Translations under genes and position numbers: made by a program
The notes under the pieces: generated by a model
What the model was told of the DNA's origin: nothing
Databases searched by the model: none
Seen by the model: the letters and a program-made list of their open reading frames with translations, nothing else
Shown: one piece after another, positions 4,805 to 5,042 of the stretch
Numbering within the stretch: position 1 is the stretch's first letter
Layout of the letters: each line of letters starts with the position of its first letter
Source: Pyrinomonadaceae bacterium
GTDB lineage: Bacteria; Acidobacteriota; Blastocatellia; Pyrinomonadales; Pyrinomonadaceae
DNA: 5,042 nucleotides
Assembly (NCBI GenBank): GCA_026786155.1
Contig: JAJAYR010000185.1
Location: forward strand, 1-5,042
Reading direction: 5' to 3'

Positions 4805-5042
4805 ATGATTAACCGAGAAAATATCAGAAACATCGCTATTATCGCGCACGTTGACCACGGCAAAACGACTTTGGTGGACGCGATGCTCAAACAATCCGGC
4901 ACGTTCCGCGACAACGAAGCCACGCTGGATCGATTGATGGATACGATGGTTTTGGACCGCGAGCGCGGCATTACTATTATGGCTAAAAACGCCGCTGTCC
5001 GTTACGGCGATTACAAAATCAACATTCTCGACACGCCGGGAC
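4805..5042 (+). CDS. typA: Translational GTPase TypA/BipA, 5' part only (79 residues in window)
   Basis: TypA/BipA is a ribosome-binding GTPase related to EF-G and involved in ribosome assembly and stress adaptation. Only its N-terminal GTPase part is present; the gene runs off the right edge (full-length family members are about 600 residues). The visible sequence carries G1 AHVDHGKT (14-21), G2 in DRERGITI (51-58, Thr57) and G3 DTPG (76-79). The opening NIAIIAHVDHGKTTLVDAML and the stretch MDTMVLDRERGITIMAKN fit TypA rather than EF-G, EF-Tu or LepA. The start is ATG 4805, giving MINRENIRNIAI, the usual family N-terminus. No Shine-Dalgarno site precedes it (the upstream bases are T-rich), and I could not define a convincing promoter in the 111-base divergent gap shared with the toxin-antitoxin operon. 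Confidence 0.93.
   Translation, partial: MINRENIRNIAIIAHVDHGKTTLVDAMLKQSGTFRDNEATLDRLMDTMVLDRERGITIMAKNAAVRYGDYKINILDTPG

Overview
The window holds ordinary bacterial chromosomal genes of mixed base composition. It has a Gram-negative flavour: two exported proteins carry classical Sec signal peptides, one of them possibly LolA-like and the other with two BON domains. The protein types recall Acidobacteriota (Blastocatellia-like), but no marker gene fixes the phylum, so this is a low-confidence inference. There are no rRNA or tRNA genes, CRISPR arrays or recognisable transposases.

Left part (1-1829). A secreted protein of unknown function (56-910, minus strand) starts at a GTG behind a clear AAGGAG site. 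Divergent from it is an open frame, 1101-1721, coding for a protein I do not recognise. It is split by a single in-frame TAG at 1437-1439, after which the same frame stays open for another 93 codons. Between this frame and the next gene lies an imperfect inverted-repeat element (1723-1803). A related motif sits in a hairpin at the left edge of the window.

Middle (1830-4006). trmL (tRNA wobble 2'-O-methyltransferase), an exported two-BON-domain protein and a cation diffusion facilitator (CDF) transporter all lie on the plus strand. A strong intrinsic terminator (2983-3022) separates the BON gene from the transporter, and the transporter has its own TATAAT box. These look like separate transcription units rather than one pathway.

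Right part (4026-5042). A minus-strand toxin-antitoxin pair, a PIN-domain RNase and a ribbon-helix-helix antitoxin, sits between the convergent CDF gene and the divergent 5' end of typA/bipA, which the window edge truncates. The toxin gene comes first, the reverse of the common order. Its promoter (TTGACG, 17 bp, TACAAT) places the transcription start at or next to the toxin ATG, implying a leaderless toxin, whereas the antitoxin has a good Shine-Dalgarno site. A palindrome over the -10 box is a natural autoregulatory operator candidate.

The two observations most worth following up are the single in-frame TAG and the leaderless-toxin arrangement. I see no clear evidence of a wholly new system.
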